Positions 17,687 to 26,452 of a DNA stretch of 64,000 nt are shown in pieces. The translations under genes were made by a program, and so were the position numbers. How positions within the stretch are numbered: the stretch's first letter is position 1; every line of letters starts with the position of its first letter. This stretch comes from Bradyrhizobium vignae. GTDB taxonomy: Bacteria > Pseudomonadota > Alphaproteobacteria > Rhizobiales > Xanthobacteraceae. Location of the stretch: assembly GCF_004114425.1 (NCBI RefSeq), contig NZ_RDQF01000020.1, positions 1-64,000 of the forward strand. Direction: 5' to 3'. The notes beneath the pieces were generated by a model. The model did no database searches and was not told the origin of the DNA. It worked only from the letters and a program-made list of their open reading frames with translations.

Positions 17687-17944
17687 TGGCGAGCGGCTTA
17701 CCGGTAGATGCCGTGGTCCTGGTCGGCGGGCTTGGTTGTGACCGGCGCTGAGACGGTTCTTCCCGCAGCGGGAGCGATCAGCGTAATGAGCGCAGGAGCC
17801 GAAATTGCCGGCGGGGTGAGCAATTTGAAGCGAACTTGGAGCAGATGACTTTGAAACCCCGCGACAACCCGATCGGCACGAGGTTGTCACCCATCTCTTA
17901 GGTACGTTTCGTTACCCATGTCTCCGGGCCGGACAGGCAGGCGC
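17687..17944. other. gap with no supported gene
   Basis: Lies between the terminator and tRNA-Thr. The minus strand has a frame ending with TAA at about 17698 whose last 40 or so codons look coding (ending TTKPADQDHGIYR), but it has no ATG or GTG start and no ribosome-binding site, only a TTG. I do not call it. Nothing else recognisable is here. Confidence 0.5.
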
Positions 17945-18020
17945 TGGTGCCGCAAGAGGGATTCGAACCCCCGACCCCGTCATTACGAATGACGTGCTCT
18001 ACCGACTGAGCTATTGCGGC
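17945..18020 (-). tRNA. tRNA-Thr (anticodon CGT)
   Basis: 76 bases on the minus strand with encoded CCA. Acceptor GCCGCAA pairs with TTGCGGC; anticodon stem CGTCA/TGACG encloses TTCGTAA, giving anticodon CGT for codon ACG; the T loop carries GGTTCGAATCC. No integrase nearby. Confidence 0.97.
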
Positions 18021-18117
18021 GAACCGGCCGGGACCTGCGCGATGCCGGCCCCGATACGCGCTCCTGATATCGGGCATGGCCGGAATTGGCAAGGACAAGC
18101 CGGGCTCGAAATACGCC

Positions 18118-19905
18118 TCACGCGCCCCAGCGGGACCAGAATCCGCGCCAGCCGCCCACCTGGGCCTTTGCGTCAGCCTTGGGCGTGCCGATTTGTTCCG
18201 TAAATTCATCGCTCGGGCCGTCGTCGTCGATTCCGGGATCATCCGGTGCGCGGACGATCGGGATGACGGCCTGGATCGGCGCCGATGCCTGCTTGCCGAG
18301 GTCGGCTCGGGTTCGGAACACCGGCGTTGCCGCCGGCGGCGATGATTCGGCGGGCGCCGGAGCCGGATTCGCCGGCTCGGAGGGTGTGACGGCCGGCTCG
18401 TCGTCCTTGACTGCTTCGTTGGCAGCTTCCTGTGGAACTTCCTTGGCCGGAGGGGGCGAATTGTCCTGGGCGGCCGGTACCGGCACCGGGGCCATCACCG
18501 GCGGTTCCACCGGAGCTGCGCCAGGAGCGGCGGTGACCCGCTTCGGCGGCGGGGCCGCCAGCATGGCTTCCTCGAAGGGCGAGGATTCGATCGTGGCGCC
18601 CTTGTCCGAGGGCAGGCTCGCGACCGGTGTCTGCCACTGGAACGCATCGAGGCGGCCGGTGACCGGCGAGACCGGCCGCCAGCGGTCGCTGACATAGCCG
18701 TCCGCGGTCCAGGCGGGGTCGAGGCGAGCGCGTACTGCGCGCAGGGTCCAGGCGCGGACACGGCCGCCATCGCCATGCTCGGCGCGCTCGATCTCCGCCA
18801 TCAGCAGGGCGACGCGCTGGGTCGGATCGCTGACGTAAGGCGCGAGCACCTCGCGGGCGCGGCCGAACTCGGAGGCATCGATCGCGGCGCGCGCGATCGC
18901 GAGCTGGCCCTCGATATGGCCGGGCTTGTCCGCTGGCGTCTTGGCCGCGAGCGTCTCGACCCGCTGCAGGCGCTGCCGCGCGGAATCGCCGAGCTTCACA
19001 TGCGCGTAGGCATCGGCGAGATCGGGATGCGGATTGGCGAGCCAGGCCGCTTCCACCAGCTTCATGGCGCGGCGCACCTGATGCGCCTCGCTCTCGAATC
19101 TTGCCGCGAGCACCGCGGCCGGGACCAGCGTCGGCGCGAGCTTGACCGCCTCCATCACGCTCTCGCGCGCCACGTCGCGATCCATCGTCTCCAATTCCAG
19201 CGCGCGCGCGGTAAGCAGCACGCCGCGCTGCCGCCGATACGTCGGCTTGTCGATCTGGCCCGCGGACAGATTCGAATCGAGGATCGCAAGCGCGCCGCTC
19301 CAGTCGCCGCGCGCGCAGCGGAAGCCGAGCACAGCGTGCGAGGCCCAGGTCGCGGACGGCGACAGCTTGATCGCTTCTTCCGCGATCATCACCGCGCCGA
19401 CCGCATCGTCGGCGCGCTGCGCCTCGATGAACAGGCCGCGCAGGCCGAGCAGCCGCGTGTCCTCGCGCTCGGCCATCGCGCGGAAAACGCGCTGCGCCTC
19501 GTCGCGATTGCCTTCGAGCTGAGCCGACTGCGCGTGCAGCAGCAGCGCGAGCGGATCGTTCGGCGCATGCCGCCGCGCCGCCTCGGCATGACGGCGGGCG
19601 AGCGCGGGATCGCCATGGCCGATCGCGAGCAGGCCGTGGGTGATGGCGTGGCGTCCCCGCGCCTGGCGCTTTTCGTGGCGACGGCGGCGCAGACGCCCCG
19701 GCGTGCGCCAGATCATCGTCAGGATGCTCCAGAGCAGCACCACGGCGACGGCAAAGAGCCCAAGCAGGAACACGAACCTGGGAAGCGTCGTCGAGATGCG
19801 AAAACCACCCGCGGTCAGGACGAGGTCGCCGGGCTGGTCGGCAACCCAGGCCGCACCGGCCGCCGCCAGTGCGATCAGGACGAGAAACAGGACGATGCGA
19901 AGCAT
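18118..19905 (-). CDS. hemY: HemY-like membrane TPR protein
   Basis: 595 residues. Two N-terminal membrane segments, about 3-20 (RIVLFLVLIALAAAGAAW) and 43-65 (RFVFLLGLFAVAVVLLWSI), form the HemY_N region, followed by tetratricopeptide-like helices from about 85 to 400 (HGLLAIGHGDPALARRHAEAA, RDEAQRVFRAMAERE and others). The C-terminal 150 residues are Pro/Ala-rich and disordered. The name comes from linkage to haem genes; in proteobacteria it is a membrane scaffold tied to tetrapyrrole synthesis, not the Gram-positive oxidase. Here it follows hemD and a mitofilin-like gene in one unit. Length is typical for Rhizobiales. Confidence 0.88.
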   Translation of the reverse strand: MLRIVLFLVLIALAAAGAAWVADQPGDLVLTAGGFRISTTLPRFVFLLGLFAVAVVLLWSILTMIWRTPGRLRRRRHEKRQARGRHAITHGLLAIGHGDPALARRHAEAARRHAPNDPLALLLHAQSAQLEGNRDEAQRVFRAMAEREDTRLLGLRGLFIEAQRADDAVGAVMIAEEAIKLSPSATWASHAVLGFRCARGDWSGALAILDSNLSAGQIDKPTYRRQRGVLLTARALELETMDRDVARESVMEAVKLAPTLVPAAVLAARFESEAHQVRRAMKLVEAAWLANPHPDLADAYAHVKLGDSARQRLQRVETLAAKTPADKPGHIEGQLAIARAAIDASEFGRAREVLAPYVSDPTQRVALLMAEIERAEHGDGGRVRAWTLRAVRARLDPAWTADGYVSDRWRPVSPVTGRLDAFQWQTPVASLPSDKGATIESSPFEEAMLAAPPPKRVTAAPGAAPVEPPVMAPVPVPAAQDNSPPPAKEVPQEAANEAVKDDEPAVTPSEPANPAPAPAESSPPAATPVFRTRADLGKQASAPIQAVIPIVRAPDDPGIDDDGPSDEFTEQIGTPKADAKAQVGGWRGFWSRWGA

Positions 19906-19941
19906 GGCGATCCCTATACGCGCCGATTGTTGCGCGAACCT

Positions 19942-21186
19942 TTACTGAAGAGGCTTGACTGGATCAGACTTGACCGGATCGGATTTCACGAGATCCGCCA
20001 TGGCATCGTCGGCGAATTTGCGGGACGCGGCGAGCGCGGTGTCGCGGGCATCGATCTTGTCGAGCCAGGCCTGCGCCGGGGCGCGATCAGCCTCGGGCAG
20101 CATCTTCAGCTCGCGCCGCGCTTCGACGAAATCGTTGCGGAGCGCAGCCGCGGTCACGCGCGCAGCGATGGCACCGCGATCGTTGCCGACCCCGTCGGTG
20201 CGCTCGATGCGAACGAGCTTTGATGCGCCGGCCTGGAGACGCTCGACAATGCCGGCGTCGCTCGACGGAGCTTCCGGCGGCGGCGACAGCTTCGGCACGA
20301 TGTTGAGGAGATCGCGGCTCAGCGCGGCCGCTGTCGGAATACCGGACGATGCAAACGCGTCGAGCGGCTTCAGCATGTCGGGCTTGGCCGCCAGCGAACG
20401 CGCCACGGCCAGTTGCGATCGGTAGGGATCGCCATGGCGAACGGCGACGTCGAGCAGCGCCGCTGCCACCACATGGCGGAGCGGCTTGTCGTCCACCGTC
20501 CTGGCGTCCGCGATCTTCTCGCCCTGCTGCGCAAGCTCGGCGCGCTCCGTCTTGCTGGCGCGCTCGAGCTGAGCGATGCGGTCGAGGACAGCTGCAAGAT
20601 CAGGCGCAGCGGCAGGCGACGCTACTTTCGCGTCATTCAGGGCATTCGCAGTCTTGTCGAACTGCGCACGCAGATTGGCAATGTCGCTGCGCAGGATGCT
20701 TGCGGATTTCTCCAGCGCGTCGATCCGCGCCGCCATGGCCGGATCGGCTGAGGGCTTGCCGGCCTTGGCCTCGACCGCAGCAACGCGTCCGCTTAGCGCA
20801 TCGATCGTCGCACTGGTGACCTGCGGCGCGGCCGGCGGCGCCTGCACCGCAGGCCAGCCCAGCATCCAGCCGACCGCGATCACGACCGCCGCTGCGACGG
20901 CACCGGAGAACGGCGCAATGACCCAGGGCGAAACCGGCGCTGACACAGGCGCGGACGCCTGCTCCTCTGCAGAGCCGGACTGAGGCTCGGTCTTGATCTC
21001 TTCCGATCCGCCTTCTTCGAACCTGGCCTGCGCCTGCGCGGCATGCCCGGGACCCTCGGGCTCGCCCGCGACCTGCTGCGGCTGGGTGGAGACTTCTGTC
21101 GCCTCGAGGTCGATGGTGGGCGGGGTGCGCTTGGCACGGCCCGCGTCGGGTGCCAATCCAGCGTCTTCAGGCTTGTCATCGGCCAT
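19942..21186 (-). CDS. mitofilin (Mic60)-like inner membrane protein
   Basis: 414 residues: a polar, acidic N-terminal region (1-87), one membrane helix (about 88-113, WVIAPFSGAVAAAVVIAVGWMLGW), a coiled-coil stretch (about 123-240, rich in ALEKSASILRSDIANLRAQF-type heptads) and a C-terminal mitofilin-like domain (VAAALLDVAVRHGDPYRSQL onward). Alphaproteobacterial Mic60 homologues have this architecture and lie between hemD and hemY; they help shape intracytoplasmic or cristae-like membranes. Spacing is 63 bases from hemD and 36 to hemY, consistent with one operon. Assignment rests on architecture and context more than on sequence identity. Confidence 0.85.
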   Translation of the reverse strand: MADDKPEDAGLAPDAGRAKRTPPTIDLEATEVSTQPQQVAGEPEGPGHAAQAQARFEEGGSEEIKTEPQSGSAEEQASAPVSAPVSPWVIAPFSGAVAAAVVIAVGWMLGWPAVQAPPAAPQVTSATIDALSGRVAAVEAKAGKPSADPAMAARIDALEKSASILRSDIANLRAQFDKTANALNDAKVASPAAAPDLAAVLDRIAQLERASKTERAELAQQGEKIADARTVDDKPLRHVVAAALLDVAVRHGDPYRSQLAVARSLAAKPDMLKPLDAFASSGIPTAAALSRDLLNIVPKLSPPPEAPSSDAGIVERLQAGASKLVRIERTDGVGNDRGAIAARVTAAALRNDFVEARRELKMLPEADRAPAQAWLDKIDARDTALAASRKFADDAMADLVKSDPVKSDPVKPLQ

Positions 21187-21249
21187 CGTGACGGTTCCTC
21201 ACACTTCGATACCAGGGTGGACTAGATTGCGTCGGATTCGGCCCGACCT

Positions 21250-21996
21250 TTACGCCAAACGGGTCCGCAACGCACGCTCCAAGGTGTCGAATAAGGCAGT
21301 TTCGTCCGGCGTGGCGGCCACCAGAACCTGTGACGCGCCAGCATCGCGCAGCACGCCCGCAACCGTGTCGGACAGGCAGCAATGCGGAATCGCCAGCGCC
21401 GAGATTTCGACGCCTTCGTCCCGCGCTGCGTCCAGGAAGGCGCGGGCGCTGCGCCGGGAGTAGTGCAGCACCGCCTCGATCCCGTGGGCGGCAAAGCCCT
21501 CGCAGACTTCGCGCGGCAGATGCTTGACCGGGACCATGCGATAGGTTGTCTGCGTGACCACGCGGAAACCCTCGGCAACGAGTTCGCCGCCGAGATCGCG
21601 CGACAGATCCGCGCCCGCGAGATACAGCAGCGCGCTCTTTTTCTTCAGCACCTTGTCGCGCGCGCTCTGCATCACCTTCTCGCGCAAGGAAGCAGCATCG
21701 CCACCGGCGACGATTACCTCGACAAAACCGGCCTCGCGCGCCGCAGCGGCCGTATGCTCGCCGACCGCAAACAAAGGGAGCTCTAGAAGACCGAGGTCCC
21801 GCAACTGCGCCGCGACGGCGCGGATCGCGTTGGCCGAGGTGACGAGAACGGCACCGTAGGGCGCTTCACTCTCGCCAAGGAAGGCGACCGGCTCGAACTT
21901 GAGCGCCGGCGCGAGCAGCACCAGATGCCCACGCGCGCGCAGATTTACCGCCGTCGTCTCATTGTCGGGATGCGGCCGTGTGACAAGAATGGACAT
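21250..21996 (-). CDS. hemD: uroporphyrinogen-III synthase
   Basis: 248 residues. Cyclises hydroxymethylbilane to uroporphyrinogen III, the branch point of haem, sirohaem and cobalamin synthesis. HemD proteins are poorly conserved; recognisable pieces are SILVTRPHPDNETTAVNLRARGH at the N terminus, ALLVTSANAIRAV-like GAVLVTSANAIRAVA, LPLFAVGEHTAAAAREAG and VLHYSRRSARAFLDAA. Context supports the call: it heads the hemD / mic60-like / hemY unit and faces tsaD, an arrangement conserved in Rhizobiales. Confidence 0.88.
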   Translation of the reverse strand: MSILVTRPHPDNETTAVNLRARGHLVLLAPALKFEPVAFLGESEAPYGAVLVTSANAIRAVAAQLRDLGLLELPLFAVGEHTAAAAREAGFVEVIVAGGDAASLREKVMQSARDKVLKKKSALLYLAGADLSRDLGGELVAEGFRVVTQTTYRMVPVKHLPREVCEGFAAHGIEAVLHYSRRSARAFLDAARDEGVEISALAIPHCCLSDTVAGVLRDAGASQVLVAATPDETALFDTLERALRTRLA

Positions 21997-22147
21997 CGCT
22001 GGTGTTCCCGAACCACGTGGCGGTGACGCATTGACCTGGACGGCGGCGCGTGACGATTGCGCAATCTGGCCCCGGGATGCTACCGGACGTACCAGAACTC
22101 TGCTTTACAGATGAGCGCAAGGGCGCAAATTGGATAACAATTCGCCA

Positions 22148-23221
22148 ATGCTGGTATTGGGCATCGAAACCACCTGCGACGAGACCGCTGCGGCCGTGAT
22201 CGAGCGGACACCTGACGGCAGCGGCAAGATTCTCTCCAATATCGTGCGGTCGCAGGTCGAAGAGCACGCCCGCTTCGGCGGCGTGGTGCCGGAGATCGCC
22301 GCGCGCGCGCATGTCGACCTGCTCGACGGCATCATCGATCGCGCCATGCGGGAGGCCGGCATCGACTATGCCCAGCTCGACGGCGTCGCCGCGGCCGCAG
22401 GACCCGGGCTGATCGGCGGCGTCATCGTAGGGCTCACCACAGCGAAGGCGATCGCGATGGTGCACGACACGCCGCTGGTTGCGGTGAATCATCTCGAAGC
22501 GCATGCATTGACGCCGCGCCTCACCGACGGCATCGAATTTCCCTATTGCCTCTTCCTCGCCTCCGGCGGCCATACCCAGATCGTCGCGATCACCGGCGTC
22601 GGCCAGTATGTGCGGCTCGGCACCACCGTTGACGATGCCATCGGCGAAGCCTTCGACAAAGTCGCGAAGATGCTGGGACTGCCATATCCCGGCGGACCGC
22701 AGGTCGAGCGCGCGGCGGCAGGCGGTGACGCCACGCGCTTTGCGTTTCCGCGGCCGATGCAAGGGCGTCCCGATGCGAATTTCTCGCTGTCGGGATTGAA
22801 GACGGCAGTGCGCACCGAAGCGAGCCGGCTGGCTGAGCTCACGCCGCAGGACATCAGCGATCTCTGCGCGAGCTTCCAGGCCGCGGTGCTGGATTCGACG
22901 GCCGACCGCCTCAGCGTTGGCCTGAAGCTTTTTCGTGAGCAGTTCGGCGCGCCGCGCGCGCTCGTGGCCGCCGGCGGCGTCGCCGCCAATCAGGCGATCC
23001 GCGGCGCTCTCGATGACGTCGCGAGGCAGGCGCAGACGCAACTGATCATGCCGCCGCCCGCGCTCTGCACTGACAACGGCGCCATGATTGCCTGGGCCGG
23101 AGCCGAACGCCTCGCGCTCGGCCTGACCGACACGATGGACGCGCAGCCGCGCGCACGGTGGTTGCTCGACGCCAATGCGGCGGCGCCTCGGGGCTACGGC
23201 AACACACGGGCGGGATTCTGA
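22148..23221 (+). CDS. tsaD: tRNA N6-threonylcarbamoyladenosine synthase subunit TsaD
   Basis: 357 residues from the ATG at 22148; a TTG at 22130 would add six residues. I prefer the ATG because the family starts at the strand MLVLGIETTCDET. TsaD transfers threonylcarbamoyl to A37 of ANN-reading tRNAs, working with TsaB, TsaE and TsaC (not in this window). The metal-binding HxxxH is NHLEAHA, and the ATPase-fold motifs FLASGGHTQIV and VAAGGVAANQAIR are intact. The stop at 23219-23221 is two bases from gpsA, so the two are co-transcribed. Confidence 0.95.
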   Translation: MLVLGIETTCDETAAAVIERTPDGSGKILSNIVRSQVEEHARFGGVVPEIAARAHVDLLDGIIDRAMREAGIDYAQLDGVAAAAGPGLIGGVIVGLTTAKAIAMVHDTPLVAVNHLEAHALTPRLTDGIEFPYCLFLASGGHTQIVAITGVGQYVRLGTTVDDAIGEAFDKVAKMLGLPYPGGPQVERAAAGGDATRFAFPRPMQGRPDANFSLSGLKTAVRTEASRLAELTPQDISDLCASFQAAVLDSTADRLSVGLKLFREQFGAPRALVAAGGVAANQAIRGALDDVARQAQTQLIMPPPALCTDNGAMIAWAGAERLALGLTDTMDAQPRARWLLDANAAAPRGYGNTRAGF

Positions 23222-23223
23222 CG

Positions 23224-24204
23224 ATGACCGCGTTCCAATCCATCGCGGTGATCGGCGCGGGCGCCTGGGGTACCGCACTGGCAATGGTGGCGGCGCGGGC
23301 AGGGCGGAGCGTGACGCTCTGGGCGCGCAACGCGGAGCATGCGACGCGGATTGCATCGACGCGCGACAATCCGCGGCTGCCCGGCGTGCGGCTTGCTCCG
23401 GACATTGTCGTCACGAGCGATCCGGCGATCGCCGCGCGCGCCGACATGCTGCTGATCGCAACGCCTGCGCAGCACTTGCGCGGCGCGGTCAACATGTTGG
23501 CCTCGCATCTCGCAAAACACATTCCGGTCGTCGCCTGCGCCAAGGGCATCGAGCACGGCACCCATAAGTTCATGACAGACGTGATCGCCGAGGCCGCGCC
23601 GCACGCGCAGCCGGCGATCCTGTCAGGCCCAAGCTTTGCCGACGACGTCGCCCGCGGCCTGCCGACGGCTGTGACCCTGGCGGCAAGCGATGAGGCGTTG
23701 GCCAGCAGCCTGGTGCAGGCGCTGGGCTCGCCGACATTCCGCCCCTATCATTCCACGGACATCCGGGGTGTCGAGATCGGCGGCGCCGCCAAGAACGTGC
23801 TGGCGATCGCAGTCGGCATTTCCGTCGGGCGCAAGCTCGGCGCCTCGGCCCAGGCGGCGCTGACGACCCGCGGCTTTGCCGAGCTGACGCGTCTTGGCCG
23901 CGCGCTCGGCGCGCGCAGCGAGACGCTCACTGGTCTGTCCGGCCTCGGTGATCTGATTCTCTCCTGCTCGAGCCCGCAATCGCGCAACTTCGCGCTCGGA
24001 CTCGCACTCGGGCGCGGCGAGCAGCCGCCTGCCGGCAAGCTCGCCGAGGGCGAGTTCACGGCCCCTGTGCTGATCGAACTCGGCGCTTCGCAAAACATCG
24101 AGTTGCCGGTATCAGAAGCGGTCGCATCGATCCTGAGCGGCCGAAGCACGATCGATGCTGCGATCTCGGGGCTGATGACGCGTCCCTTCAAGGCAGAGGA
24201 ATGA
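23224..24204 (+). CDS. gpsA: NAD(P)H-dependent glycerol-3-phosphate dehydrogenase
   Basis: 326 residues from the ATG at 23224, immediately after tsaD. Makes sn-glycerol-3-phosphate from dihydroxyacetone phosphate for phospholipid synthesis. The Rossmann motif VIGAGAWGTALA is at the N terminus; VVACAKGIEHGTHKFMTDVI and the catalytic Lys region EIGGAAKNVLAIAVGIS are present, as is LSGLGDLILSCSSPQSRN. Normal length. Second gene of the tsaD-gpsA-EVE unit. Confidence 0.96.
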   Translation: MTAFQSIAVIGAGAWGTALAMVAARAGRSVTLWARNAEHATRIASTRDNPRLPGVRLAPDIVVTSDPAIAARADMLLIATPAQHLRGAVNMLASHLAKHIPVVACAKGIEHGTHKFMTDVIAEAAPHAQPAILSGPSFADDVARGLPTAVTLAASDEALASSLVQALGSPTFRPYHSTDIRGVEIGGAAKNVLAIAVGISVGRKLGASAQAALTTRGFAELTRLGRALGARSETLTGLSGLGDLILSCSSPQSRNFALGLALGRGEQPPAGKLAEGEFTAPVLIELGASQNIELPVSEAVASILSGRSTIDAAISGLMTRPFKAEE

Positions 24205-24214
24205 CGTCTTTCTC

Positions 24215-24303
24215 GTCATGGCAGCGCTTGTCGCGGGCATCCACGTCTTGATATTGACGGATAGCAAAGACGTGGATGACCGGGGCAAGCCCGGCCATGA
24301 CGA
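24215..24303. repeat. large palindromic intergenic repeat
   Basis: catccacgtctt at 24238-24249 pairs with aagacgtggatg at 24267-24278, and the outer parts (cgtcatgg..., ...ccatgacg) pair as well, giving a long imperfect hairpin between gpsA and the EVE gene. Related outer sequences recur in other gaps of this window. Confidence 0.7.
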
Positions 24304-24319
24304 ATGGACAGGGCGCATT

Positions 24320-24733
24320 ATGAACTACTGGCTGGTGAAATCCGAACCGTCGGTGTGGTCCTGGGAGCAGCAGGTTGCGAAGGGCGCCAAGGGCGAGGCC
24401 TGGACCGGCGTGCGCAATTTCACTGCGCGCCAGAACCTCGTGAACATGAGGAAGGGCGACAAGGCGTTCTTCTATCATTCCAACGAGGGCAAGGAGATCG
24501 TCGGGATCGCGGAGATCATCAAGGAGGCCTATCCCGACCCGACCGACAAGACCGGCAAATTCGTCTGCGTCGACATCAAGGCCGACAAGCCCTTGAAGAC
24601 GCCAGTAACGATGGCTGCGATCAAGGCCGAGAAGAAGCTCGCCGACATGGCGCTGGTGAAATATTCGCGCCTCTCGGTGCAACCGGTGACGGCAGAGGAA
24701 TGGAAACTCGTCTGCAAGATGGGCGGAATCTAG
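24320..24733 (+). CDS. EVE-domain protein
   Basis: 137 residues from the ATG at 24320 (MNYWLVKSEPSVWSW, the classic EVE start); the frame is open upstream through the palindrome but that is not coding-like. EVE is a PUA-like fold; characterised members bind modified bases in DNA or RNA. Family motifs: GVRNFTARQNLVNMRKGD, AFFYHSNEGKEIVGIAEI and VKYSRLSVQPVTAEEW. Stand-alone EVE genes near gpsA/tsaD are common in Alphaproteobacteria and look like housekeeping genes rather than restriction partners. Confidence 0.92.
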   Translation: MNYWLVKSEPSVWSWEQQVAKGAKGEAWTGVRNFTARQNLVNMRKGDKAFFYHSNEGKEIVGIAEIIKEAYPDPTDKTGKFVCVDIKADKPLKTPVTMAAIKAEKKLADMALVKYSRLSVQPVTAEEWKLVCKMGGI

Positions 24734-24775
24734 CCGAAGCTGCCGGAGCCTGGATTGCGCTTCGCTCCATTCGGG

Positions 24776-25870
24776 CTACGATACCCGGGCTTGCGGGTCC
24801 GGCAACGCAAACACCTCACAAGGCGCCGCAATCCCGCGCAGCGAATGCGATCCGAGTGCGATCAACGGCATGTCCGTCTCGGCCGCAAGCGCCCCCGACA
24901 CGAGCACGGTCCGCCCGAGCGGCTTGCACAATCCCTCGAGACGACTGGCGAGATTGACGGCGGGACCGATCGCGGTGAAATCGAGCCGGTTGGCGGCGCC
25001 GATATTGCCCCAGAGCATCTCGCCGAGATGGAGCGCCGCACCGAACGCGAGCGGCGGCAGCCCTTGCGCGCGGCGCTCGGCGTTGAGATAGGCCATCCCG
25101 GCTTCGGCCGCACTCGCCGCACGGAGAGCGGCATCGCAGGCGCGGCGCGGCGATGCCTCGAGCACCGGGAAGATCGCGAGCACGCCGTCGCCGATGAATT
25201 TCAGCACCTCGCCGCCGAAGGCATGAACCGCGCCGGCGATGCGGTCGAACCAGGCGTCGAGCGCCGCGATGACCTGGGCCGGCGGCGCGGTTTCCGACAA
25301 GCTCGTGAAATTGCGCAGGTCCGCATAGAGCAGCGCAGCCTGAATGGTCTCGCCGAGGTCGCGCCGCAAGGGTGCCGCCAGCACCCGCTCTGCGCTGCGC
25401 TTGCCGAGATAGGCATCCAGTGTCGCGCGCAAAGTGGCACGCGCCGCGAGCACGGCAAGGGGCGTCGCGGCAAAGCGCGCGGCCTGGCGCAATTGCTCGA
25501 TCTCGTCTGCAGTGAACGGACGCGGACCGATCCAGCCCAGTTGCGGCCCATCGAGCCGGCCGACGATGTCTTCGTGCACCTCGCCGTGCGCGATGTCGCG
25601 CAGCCAGCGGCGGCCGGCATCGTTCGGCGGGTCCGGCGCCAGCCCGCCAGGCACGAAGCCAAGCGCTTCGATCACCTGACCGCGATCAGCCCGCCACAAC
25701 CACGTGCGCTTCGCGATCAGCGGGTGCGGCACCTCCAGCGTCAGGCTGCCTGCCGCAAGCGGCACGCCGTCGGCCACCAGATGAGCGCCGAGCTCCGCGA
25801 GCAGGCGGTCGGCTCCGGGACAATCCGAGGCGGCATCGACGAGCCAGGCGAGGGTCGGAGATAGATCCAT
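24776..25870 (-). CDS. class III adenylate/guanylate cyclase
   Basis: 364 residues from the ATG at 25870; the frame is open 56 codons further but that part overlaps the start of the opposite gene's leader and is not coding-like. The N-terminal 160 residues are a sensor region of no recognised family (PHPLIAKRTWLWRADRGQ... FTADEIEQLRQAARFAATPL). The catalytic domain (about 175-360) has Asp184 in LYADLRNFTS and Asp228 in KFIGDGVLAIFP, plus GAALHLGEMLWGNIG and AIGPAVNLASRLE, so it is probably active. Separate in architecture from the cyclase at 9496. Confidence 0.88.
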   Translation of the reverse strand: MDLSPTLAWLVDAASDCPGADRLLAELGAHLVADGVPLAAGSLTLEVPHPLIAKRTWLWRADRGQVIEALGFVPGGLAPDPPNDAGRRWLRDIAHGEVHEDIVGRLDGPQLGWIGPRPFTADEIEQLRQAARFAATPLAVLAARATLRATLDAYLGKRSAERVLAAPLRRDLGETIQAALLYADLRNFTSLSETAPPAQVIAALDAWFDRIAGAVHAFGGEVLKFIGDGVLAIFPVLEASPRRACDAALRAASAAEAGMAYLNAERRAQGLPPLAFGAALHLGEMLWGNIGAANRLDFTAIGPAVNLASRLEGLCKPLGRTVLVSGALAAETDMPLIALGSHSLRGIAAPCEVFALPDPQARVS

Positions 25871-25982
25871 GGTCCGATGATGGCGAAGCCGGGCCGTCTT
25901 TGTCACGGGCAATCCTTGACGGAGCCCCGCAGCGCCGCCATGTCCCAAGGTCAGCCTAAGGCAAGACGAGGGATGATCGCCA

Positions 25983-26438
25983 ATGACCGAGCCGTTCATG
26001 GTGCGGCGCGAGACCCAGATCGCGGCCCCACGTGCCACGGTCTTCGCCTATCTCACCGACCCCGAGAAGATCCTCAGCTGGATGGGCTCCGACGCGACCA
26101 CGGAACCACATCCGGGCGGGCTCTACCTGCTCAAGGGTATCGGTCCGCGCGATGGCGTTGCCCGCGGCGCCTTTCGCGAGGTCGTGCCGGTGCATCGCCT
26201 GGCCTACACATTCGGCTGGGAGGGCGGTCAGGAAGTGCCGCCCGGATCGAGCCTGATCGAGATCGACCTGATCGAGCGCGACGGCGGCACGCTGCTGCGC
26301 ATGACCCATAGCGGCCTGCCGAGCGAGGCGCAGGCCGCCGCGCATGCGAAGGGATGGGCGCATTATCTGGGACGTCTCGCGCGCGCAGCCGCCGGCAGCG
26401 ACCCCGGCCCGGACAATGGTGTTTCAGACAAGACGTAG
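25983..26438 (+). CDS. SRPBCC (AHSA1-like) family protein
   Basis: 151 residues. Starts RRETQIAAPRATVFAYLTDPEKILSWMG, the first strand and helix of the AHSA1/START-like fold, and ends HAKGWAHYLGRLARAA, the long C-terminal helix. Such proteins bind hydrophobic ligands or, next to ArsR genes, act in stress responses; there is no ArsR gene beside this one. Function not assigned. Divergent from the cyclase and convergent with topoisomerase IB (15-base gap). Confidence 0.85.
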   Translation: MTEPFMVRRETQIAAPRATVFAYLTDPEKILSWMGSDATTEPHPGGLYLLKGIGPRDGVARGAFREVVPVHRLAYTFGWEGGQEVPPGSSLIEIDLIERDGGTLLRMTHSGLPSEAQAAAHAKGWAHYLGRLARAAAGSDPGPDNGVSDKT

Positions 26439-26452
26439 GGACGTCGGGCGGC

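Noticed and set aside
17698..17880. Minus-strand open frame ending TTKPADQDHGIYR with partly coding-like codon use
   Set aside because: No ATG or GTG start and no ribosome-binding site after the preceding stop; only a TTG in an unlikely place.
18775..20223. 482-codon open frame opposite hemY and the mitofilin-like gene
   Set aside because: It has Arg/Ala/Gln-rich low-complexity composition, typical of the antisense frame of a GC-rich gene; the hemY and mitofilin-like frames are clearly the real ones.
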